A stretch of 64,000 bases of DNA from a bacterium (GTDB taxonomy: Bacteria; Spirochaetota; Leptospiria; Leptospirales; Leptonemataceae). A program made the position numbers and the translations under genes. The stretch is from assembly GCA_024742665.1 (NCBI GenBank), contig JANSYA010000010.1, positions 124,001-188,000 of the forward strand, read 5' to 3'. Numbering within the stretch: the stretch's first letter is position 1; each line of letters begins with the position of its first letter. Below the pieces are notes generated by a model that ran no database searches, was not told the DNA's origin, and saw only the letters and a list, made by a program, of their open reading frames with translations. This document shows, in pieces, positions 1 to 9,025 of this stretch.

Positions 1-397
1 CGTCTACGGTCCACGCAAGATCAATTCGAATTTCGGTTATCGGGCGAATCCCTTTTACGGCCAGGGCGGCAGTGGCAAGCGCAAGCTGCACCGGGGCGTG
101 GATCTCAAAGGCAAGCGCGGCGACCTGGTCGTGTCGGCGGCCGAGGGCGTGGTGCTCGAAGCGCGGCGCTCCAGTCGCGGCTATGGCAATCGCGTGCGGG
201 TCTTTCATCCCTCGGGATACACCACGTTATACGCGCATCTCAGTAAGATCTACGTGAAACCGAATCAGTATCTCAAACCCGGCGATCATGTAGGCGCGGT
301 CGGTTCGACCGGACACAGCACCGGACCGCATTTACACTACGAAGTGCATCGCGGACGCAAAGCGATTAACCCCGCCGAGTTTATCGCGGAAGAGTGA
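1..397 (+). CDS. M23 (LytM) metallopeptidase, C-terminal part
   Basis: The gene enters from the left edge, so only the last ~130 residues are visible; the reading frame begins at base 2. The visible part is a complete LytM/M23 domain. It has the zinc-site elements HRGVDL near base 90 and HLHYEVH near base 330, separated by the usual glycine-rich strands (YTTLYAHLS, VGSTGHSTGP). M23 enzymes of this type cut peptidoglycan cross-bridges in the periplasm or act as activators of amidases. The N-terminal half (signal peptide, possible LysM or coiled coil) lies outside the window, so class and partners are unknown. The first internal ATG at 98 is not the real start, because conserved sequence lies upstream of it. 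Confidence 0.9.
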   Translation, partial: VYGPRKINSNFGYRANPFYGQGGSGKRKLHRGVDLKGKRGDLVVSAAEGVVLEARRSSRGYGNRVRVFHPSGYTTLYAHLSKIYVKPNQYLKPGDHVGAVGSTGHSTGPHLHYEVHRGRKAINPAEFIAEE

Positions 398-414
398 GAT
401 CGCTGGATGGCGCC

Positions 415-1494
415 TCACAGCATGACGCGTTCGACGACTTCCAGAATTTGATCGGCGCTCAGATCTTTCATGCAGCGAAAGTGTTCGAGGGGGCAGACTT
501 TGTGGCCGTGGGTTCCGCAGGGTCGGCACTCCAGATCTTCTAACTGAGCGACCGCCGAGCGCTTCGCAATCGGTGCGTAACCCAGGGCCGGCACGGTCGG
601 GCCGAAGATCGCGACGACTGGAATTCCGGCGGCGCAGCCGAAGTGCACCGGCGCCGAATCGTTCGAAACCAGCAGCAGGCTCTTTTCCATTAAGGCGTAG
701 AGCGCGGGCAGGGAAGTTTCGCCGCACACGTTATGAACTTTGCCGCGACTTTCCCAATCTGGATGCCCGAGTTTCAGGTAGCGGAGCGCTTCGTCTGCAA
801 TCTCACGATCGCCTTTCGAGCCAACCAACAGCACCGGCTTATGATAGCGTTCGGCCAGCTTTACGATCAGTTCGGCGAAACCCCAGGGCGTCCAGCGTTT
901 GGTCGGCCAGACCGAAGAGGGCGCGATCAAAATCGGTCGCACGGCATCCAATTTCGCCAGCAGATTGCGCGCGTCCGCGCGGGCCTCGTCGCCTACGTGG
1001 ATTTGCAAATCCCGCGATGCGTTTTGCGTGTCGATTTCCGTAATCGATCCGGGCGTCGCCTGCTGTAAAAAAAGCAGCAGACGTTCGATTTCGGGCTGGT
1101 TTTCTGGTCTGCTCAGCCTACGATGGTAGGCCAGCCGGGACAGACCGGCATTCTGGTAACCGACGCGCCAGGGAATGCCGGAGGCCAGAGCCAGAAAGCC
1201 GGTGCGATGCGATTTGTGCGGACTCAGGAGCAGGTCGAATTGTTTCGAACGGATGCTGCGGATCATGCGCAGCATGCCGATCAGCCCGCGGTGCGCTCCT
1301 TTTTTGTCGATGACGAGCAGTTCATCGACAGCCGGGTTGTCCCGGAGAATCGACACCGCTTCTGGTTTGACCATAACGGTCAGTCGGGCTTCGGGAATAT
1401 GCTTGCGAAAGGCGGCGATCATCGGCGTGGTCAGAACCACGTCGCCGATAAATGCGGTTTGAATTAAAAGTGCGTTCTGGATTTTTGAAATCAT
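415..1494 (-). CDS. waaF: Lipopolysaccharide heptosyltransferase, GT9 family (WaaF-like)
   Basis: 359 residues, the usual length for ADP-heptose:LPS heptosyltransferases. The N-terminus (IQTAFIGDVVLTTPM) is the family's first Rossmann strand and glycine loop. The C-terminal half holds the nucleotide-sugar segment SNDSAPVHFGCAAG followed by IPVVAIFGPT. A Cys-rich tail (CRPC...CPLEHFRCM) is common in WaaF-like proteins. The enzyme would add heptose to the inner core on the cytoplasmic face of the inner membrane. It is divergent from the LptF-like gene, which suits a shared LPS role. Whether it is heptosyltransferase I, II or III cannot be told from motifs alone. Confidence 0.85.
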   Translation of the reverse strand: MISKIQNALLIQTAFIGDVVLTTPMIAAFRKHIPEARLTVMVKPEAVSILRDNPAVDELLVIDKKGAHRGLIGMLRMIRSIRSKQFDLLLSPHKSHRTGFLALASGIPWRVGYQNAGLSRLAYHRRLSRPENQPEIERLLLFLQQATPGSITEIDTQNASRDLQIHVGDEARADARNLLAKLDAVRPILIAPSSVWPTKRWTPWGFAELIVKLAERYHKPVLLVGSKGDREIADEALRYLKLGHPDWESRGKVHNVCGETSLPALYALMEKSLLLVSNDSAPVHFGCAAGIPVVAIFGPTVPALGYAPIAKRSAVAQLEDLECRPCGTHGHKVCPLEHFRCMKDLSADQILEVVERVML

Positions 1495-1670
1495 TCTTAC
1501 AGCGAATTAGCGGAAGATCGGCAGATGCTGCCGGGCCGGGCGCAGGGTACGGTTCCGCGCAGCCGGCCAGGTCCATGTCCGCCGGGGCCGGTCCGGCTGT
1601 CCATACGGATCGTACTTTCTGGCGGCGGCTCGAATTCGCGCCGCGCGGTCGGCGCTTCGGCCCGACGATC

Positions 1671-3437
1671 ATGGACCGCTATATTCTGGCGGAGATCTTT
1701 CAGCCCTTCTTCGTATCGCTGCTCTTTTTTACGAGCCTCTTCGTTTCGATCGCCCTGAAAGACGTCATCGGCGATTTACTCGGGAAAGGCGTGGATCCGG
1801 TGCGGATCTTTAAGTTTCTCTTCGATTTGCTTTTCGAGAAGATGAGTCTGACCCTGCCGGTCGCCTGTTTGTTTTCCGGCATTCTGGCCGCCGGCCGTCT
1901 GTCAGGCGACAGCGAAATCACGGCCCTGCGGGCGGCGGGCATCAGCTTCGCGCGCATGTACCGCGTGTTTCTTTTCGCGGGTTTGCTTTCGATGTTCGTT
2001 ATGGGCTATCTGATCTTTTTCGTCAGTCCCCAGAGCGCCCGGGATCGCGAGGACTTCGAGAACTGGCTGAAAAACTATCACAGTCTGACCATGGTTTCGA
2101 CCGGGCGCTTTATGGGGCGCGGCGGCTTCGACGGCGTCAGTTCGAAAGGCCAGGACATTTACGCCGAAAGCCGCACGGGCAATATTTTGAACAGTGTCCA
2201 GATTCGGGAGTGGAACAACTCGGTGGATCTCGCCAACAGTCCGACCGTTCCCGTCGGCGACAACGTGCGCATTCCGATCGGCAACGGTTTCATTACCCAG
2301 GTGATTCACGCCAAATCCGGCGAACTGCTCAGCCGCATTCGCGAAGACGGCACCGAAGAAAAATTGATTCGTCTGACCGAAGGTTTTACGATCGAACTCG
2401 ACGACGAACAGAAGGCCTACCAGGTCACCGACTTCGGCGGCGGCACGATGGACTATGTGATTCCCGCGCCGCCGGGACAGCTGGGTCGTCTGGACGTGAA
2501 GCCGGACAATCGGACCTTCGCCGAGCTCTTTGATTTTCTGGAGCGCCTGGAAAACGGCGGCATTGAAATTACGCCCATGACCATTCTGGGCAGCATGGCG
2601 AATCTGGATGGGCTGCGCGACTACGGCGGTCTGGTCGGCGAAGCGAGCGACGAAGAGCTGGAAGGCATGATGAATCAAAAGATTCTTCTGCCGTCGATTC
2701 AGCAGATGGAAATGATGGCGCTGCAGATGCAGTTCGCTGCCGGCCAGTACGCGCGCACCGGCGAGATGCCGCAGATCGCAGGGATGGAAAACTTCGGCGC
2801 GCTACTCGCGGGCGGCGAGGGCAATCCGAGCAGCCAGATTCTCATGCTGTCGGTCATGCTCCAGAATCTGATTAAAGACGCCAAAAAGACCGGCATCAAA
2901 TATCATTTTGAAATTCACCGGCGGGTCGCGACCCCCATCGGCTGTCTGCTGTTCTTTTTCGTAAGTTTTCCCCTGGGCCTGGTCGTAAAACGATCCGGCA
3001 AAGGCATGAGCTTTACTCTGGCCCTGGGTGTCTTCGCCGGTTATTATATCGTTTCGATGGTCGGCACTTCCCAGGCGACCCAGGGTAAGCTGGACCCGGC
3101 CGTCGCGGCCTGGCTGCCCAACCTGATATTATTGGGCTTCGGATTCTATTTGATGGCCAGTCGCACGGACGGTTTCAGTCCCTTCGCATTCTTGACGCGC
3201 CCCCTCGGACGCCTGTTCGCCTTTCTGTGGCGGCCGGTCGCGCCGTACGCTCGCCTGGTCGCCGCGCCCTTCGTATCGGTATTTCGCCGCCTGGGTGGCC
3301 CGCGAGTGGTCGCTTTCTTGCGCGGAGCCCTGAATTTGGCGCTCGCGGGCTGGCGCGGGTTTGTGAGATTGCTGCTGCGCCTGCGAGATCGCATTCGTCC
3401 GCCGGTCAAAGTCGCGCCGCCGGCCGATCATCGCTGA
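1671..3437 (+). CDS. lptF: LptF/LptG-family LPS export permease, extended form
   Basis: The frame is open from 1452, but family similarity begins at the ATG at 1671 (MDRYILAEIFQPFFVSLL), giving 588 residues. LptF/LptG proteins are inner-membrane permeases that, with LptB, extract LPS and pass it to LptC/A. Visible here are three N-terminal membrane segments, the coupling-helix region SGDSEITALRAAGISF, a long periplasmic domain, and three C-terminal membrane segments starting near base 2936. Family members are usually near 360 residues. The excess lies in a larger periplasmic part with a Met/Gln-rich stretch (bases ~2700-2790) and an Arg/Pro-rich C-terminal tail after base ~3180. LptF versus LptG is not decided; no second copy is in the window. 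Confidence 0.85.
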   Translation: MDRYILAEIFQPFFVSLLFFTSLFVSIALKDVIGDLLGKGVDPVRIFKFLFDLLFEKMSLTLPVACLFSGILAAGRLSGDSEITALRAAGISFARMYRVFLFAGLLSMFVMGYLIFFVSPQSARDREDFENWLKNYHSLTMVSTGRFMGRGGFDGVSSKGQDIYAESRTGNILNSVQIREWNNSVDLANSPTVPVGDNVRIPIGNGFITQVIHAKSGELLSRIREDGTEEKLIRLTEGFTIELDDEQKAYQVTDFGGGTMDYVIPAPPGQLGRLDVKPDNRTFAELFDFLERLENGGIEITPMTILGSMANLDGLRDYGGLVGEASDEELEGMMNQKILLPSIQQMEMMALQMQFAAGQYARTGEMPQIAGMENFGALLAGGEGNPSSQILMLSVMLQNLIKDAKKTGIKYHFEIHRRVATPIGCLLFFFVSFPLGLVVKRSGKGMSFTLALGVFAGYYIVSMVGTSQATQGKLDPAVAAWLPNLILLGFGFYLMASRTDGFSPFAFLTRPLGRLFAFLWRPVAPYARLVAAPFVSVFRRLGGPRVVAFLRGALNLALAGWRGFVRLLLRLRDRIRPPVKVAPPADHR

Positions 3438-3542
3438 GTCGCCCCGGCTGCCCTGCATTGTCCTGCATTGTCTTCGGAGCCGGGAAATATTATTGGACAG
3501 GCGGTCCTGATCTTTTCATCGTCGCACCGGGTGTAAGTTTGC

Positions 3543-4385
3543 ATGCAGACCTCGCGTATCTTTCATATTTCCGACGGGCGGCAGTTCCCGCTTTTGTTCA
3601 CCGAGAAAGGTCCATTTCGGATGGAGGTGATCGAAGCCCGGCTGGAAGATCTGGCCGGCATTCAGCCCGGGCCCCAGGCGCCGTTTCACGTATTTCTGAT
3701 TCAGGGCGAGAGCGGCAAGTGCCAGCATCTGATTGAAAAACTGCGCGAAGCCCGCCATCTCGACGATTTTCCCAAAGTAATTGTGCTGCCGGAAGTCGAA
3801 TACGGCCGTTTGATCAAAGAGGTGGCGTTAATCCCCCGGGCGCTGGTGCTCGACGACCAGGTTCGTCCGCGGCATCTGAAAACCGTGCTGGAGCAGGTCC
3901 TGCAGCAGGAATACTATCGGCAGCTCGTGTATCGTATGTCGCGGGAATCCCGGGATCGCTCTTCGGTCTTCGAAAATCTTCTGGATATGGCGCGCAAAGA
4001 GGTGCAATCTTCCCGGGAAGAGAGCGCCGCATTTGAGGCCTTGCTGGACTACGAAGGCAAACTGCGCCAGTTCGATCAGAGCATGGTTGTGGCCATGGAA
4101 GAGGCCAGCGGGATGAAAAGCCACGAGCTGCTTTCGATGAAAAGCCAGCTTGAAGCGACCGAACGTCTCAGCGATTACCGCTCTCTGGAACTCCGAGAAG
4201 CCCGGGCGACTCTCACTGCCGCCGAAGCCGCGCTCGACATGAGCCGCAAAGAGAATATCGAGCGGGAACGCATCATTCTGGCCATGGACCAACTGCGCAA
4301 CTACACCGACAAAGAGCTGATGGAGCTCTTTCACGAAAACCAGGCCCTCCGGGAAAAACTCGGCATGCCGCCGCGGGATAGCTGA
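3543..4385 (+). CDS. Conserved hypothetical with receiver-like N-terminus and coiled coil
   Basis: 280 residues, no recognised family. The first ~120 residues alternate hydrophobic strands and helices (FHVFLIQGE, FPKVIVLPE, ALVLDD), resembling a response-regulator receiver fold. The phospho-acceptor context is not convincing, so this may be a pseudo-receiver. From about residue 125 to the end the protein is charged and heptad-like (RKEVQSSREESAAFEALL, then LEATERLSDYRSLELREA), predicting a long coiled coil. No signal peptide or membrane segment, so it is probably cytoplasmic. It lies 105 bp after the LptF gene on the same strand. Function unknown; a scaffold or signalling adaptor is only a guess. 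Confidence 0.7.
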   Translation: MQTSRIFHISDGRQFPLLFTEKGPFRMEVIEARLEDLAGIQPGPQAPFHVFLIQGESGKCQHLIEKLREARHLDDFPKVIVLPEVEYGRLIKEVALIPRALVLDDQVRPRHLKTVLEQVLQQEYYRQLVYRMSRESRDRSSVFENLLDMARKEVQSSREESAAFEALLDYEGKLRQFDQSMVVAMEEASGMKSHELLSMKSQLEATERLSDYRSLELREARATLTAAEAALDMSRKENIERERIILAMDQLRNYTDKELMELFHENQALREKLGMPPRDS

Positions 4386-4553
4386 GTCCTCGGATTTGAC
4401 GCGAGCGCCGAAAGCGCCGATTTCCTTGAAGACGTCATGAGCAACCGGCCGCGGCTCCGCACGGGCCGATATGTCGGGCTGCCGGCCTGTTTTGCATCAC
4501 CCTGGAGCGCTGATTCAGAGGCCCGGGAGAGTCCGTCGGCTCCAATAAGATCC

Positions 4554-4583
4554 TTGCCAGGAGGCCCCGGCTTCCCGTATTAT
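4554..4583 (+). promoter_or_regulatory. Candidate sigma-70 promoter for the TPR-propeller-VWA gene
   Basis: TTGCCA at 4554-4559 and TATTAT at 4578-4583 are separated by 18 bp. Transcription would begin near 4590, only about 8 nt before the ATG at 4598. No Shine-Dalgarno sequence precedes that ATG, so a near-leaderless message is possible. The rest of the 4386-4597 gap shows no gene. Confidence 0.45.
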
Positions 4584-4597
4584 GTCACATTCCCGCC

Positions 4598-6802
4598 ATG
4601 TCATCGCATCCTACAGGGGGAGGGCCTTTGCGTCCGTCCGTACTCACGCCGCCGACCGGCGGCCTCGCTTCAGGTTCTGATCCAGTTTCCGGATCGCGGC
4701 CCGGCCGCTCTGCGCTGCGGGTGATCGCACTGGCGCTGGCGGCTCTGCTGCTGTTCGGCGGGAGCATCGCCGCCCAGGATATTCCGCGCTTTCGAATCAA
4801 AGAGGAGCGGGCGCGGGAGTACTTTCAAAAGGGCCTGACCTTTTACAATGCCCGCCTGTACGTGGCGGCCCGGGAGTTCTTTTATAAGTCCCTGGACGTG
4901 CAGCCGTACTTTCACCTGGCCCGTCGCTATCTCGGCGACTCGTACTATTATTCCGGCGACTGGAACGGCGCTCTGGAACAGTGGGAATTCCTGGACAACG
5001 TTTCCGACGGGGCCTATCCCCTGGTTCGTCAGCGCAGCGAACTACTGCGCTTCTATTTGAATCGCTATCGCAATCCCGGGGACTATGTCTTTTTGCGATC
5101 GATCACGCCGGCGAGTTTCACCGCGGTCGGTCTCAAACGTCCGGTCGACGTCGGAGTCGATCCGTCGAATCGAACCTATATTCTTTCGTACGAGAGCGCG
5201 AATTTGCTGAAGGTCGGGCCGGCCGGCGAGCTGGAGCGCGATATGCAGGGCGGCTGGCTGAACGGCTTCGATGGGCCCTCAAGCCTGTGGATCCAGGACG
5301 ATCGACTGTACGTCAGCGACTACTCCGCCGACCTGGTGCGGGTGCTCGATGAGTCCGGAAGCGCGACCCTGGAATTTGGCGGTTCCGGTTCGGGTGACGG
5401 CCAGTTCTACGGACCGACGGGGATCATTGCGACCGACCGTGCGGTGTACGTTGTGGACTCGGGGAATCATCGCGTTCAGAAATTCGCGCCGGACGGCAAA
5501 TTTCTCTTCGCTTTCGGGCCTGACGATCGCGGTCGGTCGTTGCAATATCCGGTCGGGATCGCGCTGGATCGTCCGCGGGGCGGCGGCGAAACCGAGGCGG
5601 GCGGCGAAGTTGTTTACGTGGCCGACCGGGACGACCGCCGGATCTTACGTTACGACCAGGACGGCAACTATCTCGACGATATTCGTTCGGAGCATCTGCG
5701 GCGTCCGCGAGGTCTCGACATTCAGGGCGACCGCCTGTTGATCGCCGACGAAGAAAGCGGGGTCTGGTTTTACGATCTGCAAAAACGCAGTTGGAAAGCG
5801 CTTCCGCCCCTGCGCAACGAAAACGACGAACCCGTGCGGCTGGCCAAACCCTTCGCCGCGCGCATGGACGCCTACGGCACGATCCACGTCGCCGACTACG
5901 GCTTGAACCAGGTTCTCACGCTTGTGCCGCGCGGGCTGCGCATCGCCAATCTGGACATGCGCATTCAGCGCGTGGACGTCAGCGACTTTCCGAATGTCGC
6001 GGTGTTTTTGACGCTCAAGAATCGCCTGGGCGATCCGCTGCGCGGTTTATCCCGCGGCGATTTTATATTAAACGAAAACGATAGGCGCATGGGCGGCATT
6101 CGCGTCGACAACACGCGACCCTACAATCGGCGCACGAGTCTGGTGATTACAAAAGAGAACACTGAATTCTTCGCGGCGAATTATACGGAGTATCTACCCG
6201 TGGCCCTCAAGGGTCTGCTCGATCCACTGCGCACGGCGGATCGCCTCAAGATCGTGCGGGTGGGGCAGCAGGTGCGCAATGTCTACGAAGGACTGGAGCG
6301 CCGTCGCATTCGGCGCGTGCTTTCCGAAGGCGAACGGACTGACGAACCAAATCTCGGCAAAGGTTTGTATGAGTCGCTAACGGACCTGGTATCCGAGCTG
6401 GGACCGCGCACGGTTGTGCTGATCGTTTCGGGAAAAGAATACGCGGCGGCCTACAATCAGTACAGCCTGCAGAAAATCACGCAGTACGCGCGGGCGAACG
6501 AGATTCAAATCGACGTCATCTCTTTCGAAGGCGACGCCGACCCGGACGCGCGGGCCGAACAGCGCGATCGCTATATGCGCCTGGCGGCCGATACGGGCGG
6601 CGTATACTATCGCGGCTTCGACGAAACCGCTCTGGCGAATTTGTACGAAACGATTCGAGCCCGCAAAGACGAACGCTACGTGCTGACCTATTCATCGGCC
6701 CTCAGCCGGGAATTGAGCGGCCGGTACGTCGATCTGAACGTGCAGGCGCGCTATCTGGGCACTGCCGGTCTGGCGGATGCGGGCTTTTTTATACCGGAAT
6801 AA
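4598..6802 (+). CDS. Exported TPR / beta-propeller (NHL) / VWA-like protein
   Basis: 734 residues. A hydrophobic segment (VIALALAALLLFGGSIAA, ~residues 41-58) after a long Ser/Pro/Gly-rich leader looks like a signal peptide or anchor. Then come TPR-like helices (ARLYVAAREFFYKSLDVQP), NHL-type propeller repeats (DGQFYGPTGIIATDRAVYVV, NHRVQKFAPDGKFLFAFG, VYVADRDDRRILRYDQDGNY), and a C-terminal VWA-like module (SRGDFILNENDRRMGG, ARTVVLIVSGKEY-type core, final strand ERYVLTYSS). The MIDAS DxSxS motif is not evident. NHL and TPR parts suggest a periplasmic scaffold. It is followed at once by another exported TPR protein, so the two may form one assembly. The long pre-signal leader may mean the true start is downstream. 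Specific function unknown. Confidence 0.75.
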   Translation: MSSHPTGGGPLRPSVLTPPTGGLASGSDPVSGSRPGRSALRVIALALAALLLFGGSIAAQDIPRFRIKEERAREYFQKGLTFYNARLYVAAREFFYKSLDVQPYFHLARRYLGDSYYYSGDWNGALEQWEFLDNVSDGAYPLVRQRSELLRFYLNRYRNPGDYVFLRSITPASFTAVGLKRPVDVGVDPSNRTYILSYESANLLKVGPAGELERDMQGGWLNGFDGPSSLWIQDDRLYVSDYSADLVRVLDESGSATLEFGGSGSGDGQFYGPTGIIATDRAVYVVDSGNHRVQKFAPDGKFLFAFGPDDRGRSLQYPVGIALDRPRGGGETEAGGEVVYVADRDDRRILRYDQDGNYLDDIRSEHLRRPRGLDIQGDRLLIADEESGVWFYDLQKRSWKALPPLRNENDEPVRLAKPFAARMDAYGTIHVADYGLNQVLTLVPRGLRIANLDMRIQRVDVSDFPNVAVFLTLKNRLGDPLRGLSRGDFILNENDRRMGGIRVDNTRPYNRRTSLVITKENTEFFAANYTEYLPVALKGLLDPLRTADRLKIVRVGQQVRNVYEGLERRRIRRVLSEGERTDEPNLGKGLYESLTDLVSELGPRTVVLIVSGKEYAAAYNQYSLQKITQYARANEIQIDVISFEGDADPDARAEQRDRYMRLAADTGGVYYRGFDETALANLYETIRARKDERYVLTYSSALSRELSGRYVDLNVQARYLGTAGLADAGFFIPE

Positions 6803-8939
6803 AATTCGAAGGCGAAGGGCCGCCGGTCCCCGTCAGACAAAAGTGAATATCGTGAAACAGCGTCTTCTAAATCATTCGATCCACTCGCTGATGCTCTGCC
6901 TGGGCCTGGTCGCCGGCGCGCTGTTCTTTGACGCCGCCTTCGAATTTCCCGGTTTCGCCCCCCAACTGCGCGCCGAGTCCGGAAGTCGAAACGCGCTGTA
7001 CTATCTACGCGAAGGCGATCGCCACCTGGCGGCCCGGGACTACCGGGCGGCGGCCCACAGCTTTCGTCTGGCGATTAAAAAGAATCCCGGGCACGCTCGG
7101 GCGCACCTGGGCGCGGCCGGCGCCTACTATGAAATGAATGATCTCGGGCGCGCTCGTTCTCATTATGAACGGGTGCTGGAGCTCGATGCCAGCAGCCGGC
7201 CGGCGCGAATTGGACTGGGACTCGCCTTCGTGCGTCTGGGCCAGTTTAGCGCCGCCGGCGAATTGCTGCGGGGCGTGCAAAAACAGGAGCCGGGCAACGT
7301 TGCGAACAACTACGCCCTGGGTCTCTTTTATCATTTGCAGGGCAATCTCCGGCTTTCGGAAGCCTATTATAAAAAAGCGATTCGCATTCAGCCTTCTCAC
7401 GTGAAGGCCCTGGTCGGGCTGGCGCGTTTGAAGGCCGATCAGGATCGCCCGGATATTTCGGACGAATATTTGCGCACGGCCCGTCAGATCGATCCGGGTG
7501 AGCCGGATATTTACGCCGCGCGCGGGCAAATCGAACTGGCCCGGGCCTTTCTGGAAAACGATCCTGCACAGCGCACGCGCGCTCTGGAAAACGCTCACCA
7601 GGCTCTGACCACGGCGCATCGCCTGTCGCCGGACGACGTCTTCATTGAACAGAATCTGGTGCGCATCGATTTGTATCGCAATCGAAGCGATTCGGCCCTC
7701 CAGCGGGCGGAGGCGATCGTGCAGCGCTATCCGCGCAATCCGCAGCTGCTCTACATGATGGCGACGGTTCATCTGCGGGGGGCGGGCCGAAATTCTGCGG
7801 CCGTGCGCAAAGCCGTACAGCGTATGCACAGAGCGCTTGAATTGAATCCGGGCGACTCGATGGTTCGTTTCGGGCTGGAAGAGGTGGTGCTCGAAAACGG
7901 AAATCTCTTTCCCGCAACAGGCGCGCTCCGGAGAAATCTGGCCGCCTATCAATTCGAGCGCGGACGTTATTATGCCGGCGCTCAGCGCAGGGAAGTGGCG
8001 GAGTACCATATTCGCCGGAGTCTCAAGCTGTATCCCTTTCATCAACCGGCGCTGCGGATGGAACTCGAACGCTTTCGCCGCGCTGGCAACTACGAGAAAT
8101 TTATCGGCGTTCTGCGGCGTCTCCTGCGCGCCGACCCGGACAATCTCAAGCTGCGCAATCGCCTGGAGCGGGCCCTGCAGGAAAAAAATAAATCCCTGGC
8201 GTATCGGGCGGGCCTCTTTCATGACGGGAGCGTTCCCGAGCGCGCGAATTTTCAGCGCACGCCGCTGCGGGTTTTCGTCTTCGACATGGAGCCGGCCGCC
8301 GCCTTTCCGGCGCATCCCGACGGACCCGACCGAGTCGCCCGGGCTCTGAGTTTCGCGCTGGATCGCGAAGGTTCCGTAAAGGCGGCGCCCGCCGCTCTGC
8401 GATCCGCGGTTTTACGGCGCGTGCGCCAGCTGAGCGAGGACCCGTCGCGATATTCCTACGGCGTATACTATCGCCCGGAGTATATCAATTTGATCGAAGA
8501 CGCCCAGAGAAGCGCCAATGGAATCGAGGACGATATTACGCATATCGTCAGTGGCAGCTATCGCTCTACAGGCGAAGGCTTGGAGCTGCGCTACGAAATC
8601 ATCGAGAAGAAGACCGGCTCAGTCGCGGGGCAGTTTCGCGTTCGCGCGAACGGTCGTGACGCTCTGCCGGCTCTGGGCGTGCAGGCCGCCGCTCAGATTT
8701 CGAAATTGCTCGGGGCCCGGGGACGAGTCGTTAAGGTACAGCCGGGAAATATTTACGTGAATTTGGGCGTGGTCGACGGTTTGCGCAAGGGCGCGCAATT
8801 GAATATTCGGCGGCTCGGCACACTGCGCGGAGTCTGTCGCGTCGCCGAAGTTTCCTCGTACATCGCTCTGTGCCGCCCGGAACCGGCGGCGAGCTGGGAC
8901 CGCATCGATCCCGGCGACGTCGTTTTACCGACGCGCTGA
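6777..8939 (+). CDS. Exported TPR-repeat protein
   Basis: 720 residues from the ATG at 6777, which overlaps the previous gene by 26 bp. A GTG at 6852 would give a cleaner signal peptide (KQRLLNHSIHSLMLCLGLVA) and is an equally good start. Residues ~70-480 hold many TPR units (YYLREGDRHLAARDYRAAAH, ARAHLGAAGAYYEMNDLGRA, NYALGLFYHLQGNLRLSEAY). The C-terminal ~240 residues differ: they resemble a curli-assembly/FlgT-like module with a final strand set (VVKVQPGNIYVNLGVVDGLR, then KGAQLNIRR). That last part matches the flagellar FlgT-C style 'NIGxxDGLxxGxxL' fold by eye. Likely periplasmic or outer-membrane associated. Probably co-transcribed with the preceding gene. Precise role unknown. Confidence 0.8.
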   Translation: MRAFLYRNKIRRRRAAGPRQTKVNIVKQRLLNHSIHSLMLCLGLVAGALFFDAAFEFPGFAPQLRAESGSRNALYYLREGDRHLAARDYRAAAHSFRLAIKKNPGHARAHLGAAGAYYEMNDLGRARSHYERVLELDASSRPARIGLGLAFVRLGQFSAAGELLRGVQKQEPGNVANNYALGLFYHLQGNLRLSEAYYKKAIRIQPSHVKALVGLARLKADQDRPDISDEYLRTARQIDPGEPDIYAARGQIELARAFLENDPAQRTRALENAHQALTTAHRLSPDDVFIEQNLVRIDLYRNRSDSALQRAEAIVQRYPRNPQLLYMMATVHLRGAGRNSAAVRKAVQRMHRALELNPGDSMVRFGLEEVVLENGNLFPATGALRRNLAAYQFERGRYYAGAQRREVAEYHIRRSLKLYPFHQPALRMELERFRRAGNYEKFIGVLRRLLRADPDNLKLRNRLERALQEKNKSLAYRAGLFHDGSVPERANFQRTPLRVFVFDMEPAAAFPAHPDGPDRVARALSFALDREGSVKAAPAALRSAVLRRVRQLSEDPSRYSYGVYYRPEYINLIEDAQRSANGIEDDITHIVSGSYRSTGEGLELRYEIIEKKTGSVAGQFRVRANGRDALPALGVQAAAQISKLLGARGRVVKVQPGNIYVNLGVVDGLRKGAQLNIRRLGTLRGVCRVAEVSSYIALCRPEPAASWDRIDPGDVVLPTR

Positions 8940-8940
8940 T

Positions 8941-9007
8941 CCCGCAGCAAGTGCGGGAACCACACTCCCTGATCCCGGGGCGAAGGAGAGTTCAACTGTT
9001 TCGCCCC
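8941..9007. terminator. Inverted repeats between convergent genes
   Basis: Two hairpins lie between the convergent ends: CCCGCA/TGCGGG just after 8940, and GGGGCGAA (8977-8984) with TTCGCCCC (9000-9007). Neither has a U-tract, so termination here is only a possibility. Confidence 0.3.
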
Positions 9008-9025
9008 GACGCAGACAGGGTTGGC

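Noticed and set aside
1902..2678. 258-codon minus-strand frame within the LptF gene
   Set aside because: It is antisense to a conserved permease frame and has no domain.
7005..8315. 436-codon open frame on the minus strand inside the exported TPR gene
   Set aside because: It lies wholly opposite a well supported TPR coding frame, has no recognisable domain and shows Arg/His/Gln-rich shadow composition typical of high-GC antisense frames.
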